Shown: piece after piece, positions 15,090-15,158 of the stretch
Numbering within the stretch: the first letter of the stretch is position 1
Layout: each line of letters starts with the position of its first letter
DNA from: UBA3210 sp963648895
Lineage (GTDB): Bacteria > Bacillota_I > Bacilli_A > RFN20 > CAG-449
Direction: 5' to 3'
Assembly: GCA_963648895.1 (NCBI GenBank)
Contig: CAVJGK010000024.1
Span: 1 to 15,158 of the forward strand
DNA: 15,158 bases
Program-made: the position numbers and the translations under genes
Notes under the pieces: model-generated
Seen by the model: only the letters and a program-made list of their open reading frames with translations
The model's database searches: none
What the model was told of the DNA's origin: nothing

Positions 15090-15158
15090 AAAAATGATTA
15101 TAATACCTGACTTTAGGCGTTAACCCTATTTTCTAGTGTTAAAATGATCAAAATATAA

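Noticed and set aside
14893..15158. Protein-coding gene in the right-hand end
   Set aside because: All three minus-strand frames entering from the right edge stop by 15113 and no start with a binding site follows; the region is better explained by two terminators and a structured RNA.

Overview
The window is AT-rich DNA from an anaerobic, low-GC Gram-positive-type bacterium of the Bacilli/Erysipelotrichia/RF39-like sphere. This placement is inferred from the low GC, strong AAGGAGG-type ribosome binding sites, monoderm-style lipoprotein signal peptides, TAA at the end of every gene seen, the standard genetic code, and a single-chain pyruvate:ferredoxin oxidoreductase. No species can be named from the sequence.

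Layout. (1) 2-1718: a very AT-rich accessory block holding the 3' part of a gene that enters from the left edge, followed by two small paralogous lipoproteins; I recognise none of the three. (2) 1811-3760: a three-gene operon of 2-keto-3-deoxygluconate kinase, a HIT-family protein and a YhcH/YiaL/TabA-like protein, with a candidate promoter and operator in front and a bidirectional terminator behind. (3) 3820-6021, minus strand: one 733-residue reading frame that joins a complete MATE-type 12-helix transporter to a complete alpha/beta-hydrolase (esterase) domain. (4) 6186-11067: an operon of a MsmK/UgpC-type sugar ABC ATPase, tagaturonate reductase (uxaB), altronate dehydratase (uxaA) and a xylose-isomerase-like TIM-barrel protein, closed by a terminator. 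(5) 11332-14892: a monocistronic pyruvate:ferredoxin oxidoreductase with its own upstream inverted repeat and a strong terminator. (6) 14893-15158: non-coding; it holds the PFOR terminator and, on the minus strand, a candidate small structured RNA with its own -10 box, a closing helix and a terminator.

How the genes fit together. UxaB, UxaA and KdgK are consecutive steps of hexuronate (galacturonate, pectin-type) catabolism: tagaturonate to altronate to 2-keto-3-deoxygluconate (KDG) to KDPG. KDPG aldolase would then yield pyruvate, which PFOR oxidises to acetyl-CoA and reduced ferredoxin. Uronate isomerase (UxaC), KDPG aldolase (Eda), a transcription factor and any transporter permease or binding protein are absent and must lie elsewhere or be replaced. 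The YhcH-like protein and the TIM-barrel protein are plausible sugar anomerase/isomerase steps. The MATE-esterase sits between the two uronate operons and shares a GTATACAAGT motif with the kdgK promoter, which suggests common control. It is the most unusual object in the window.
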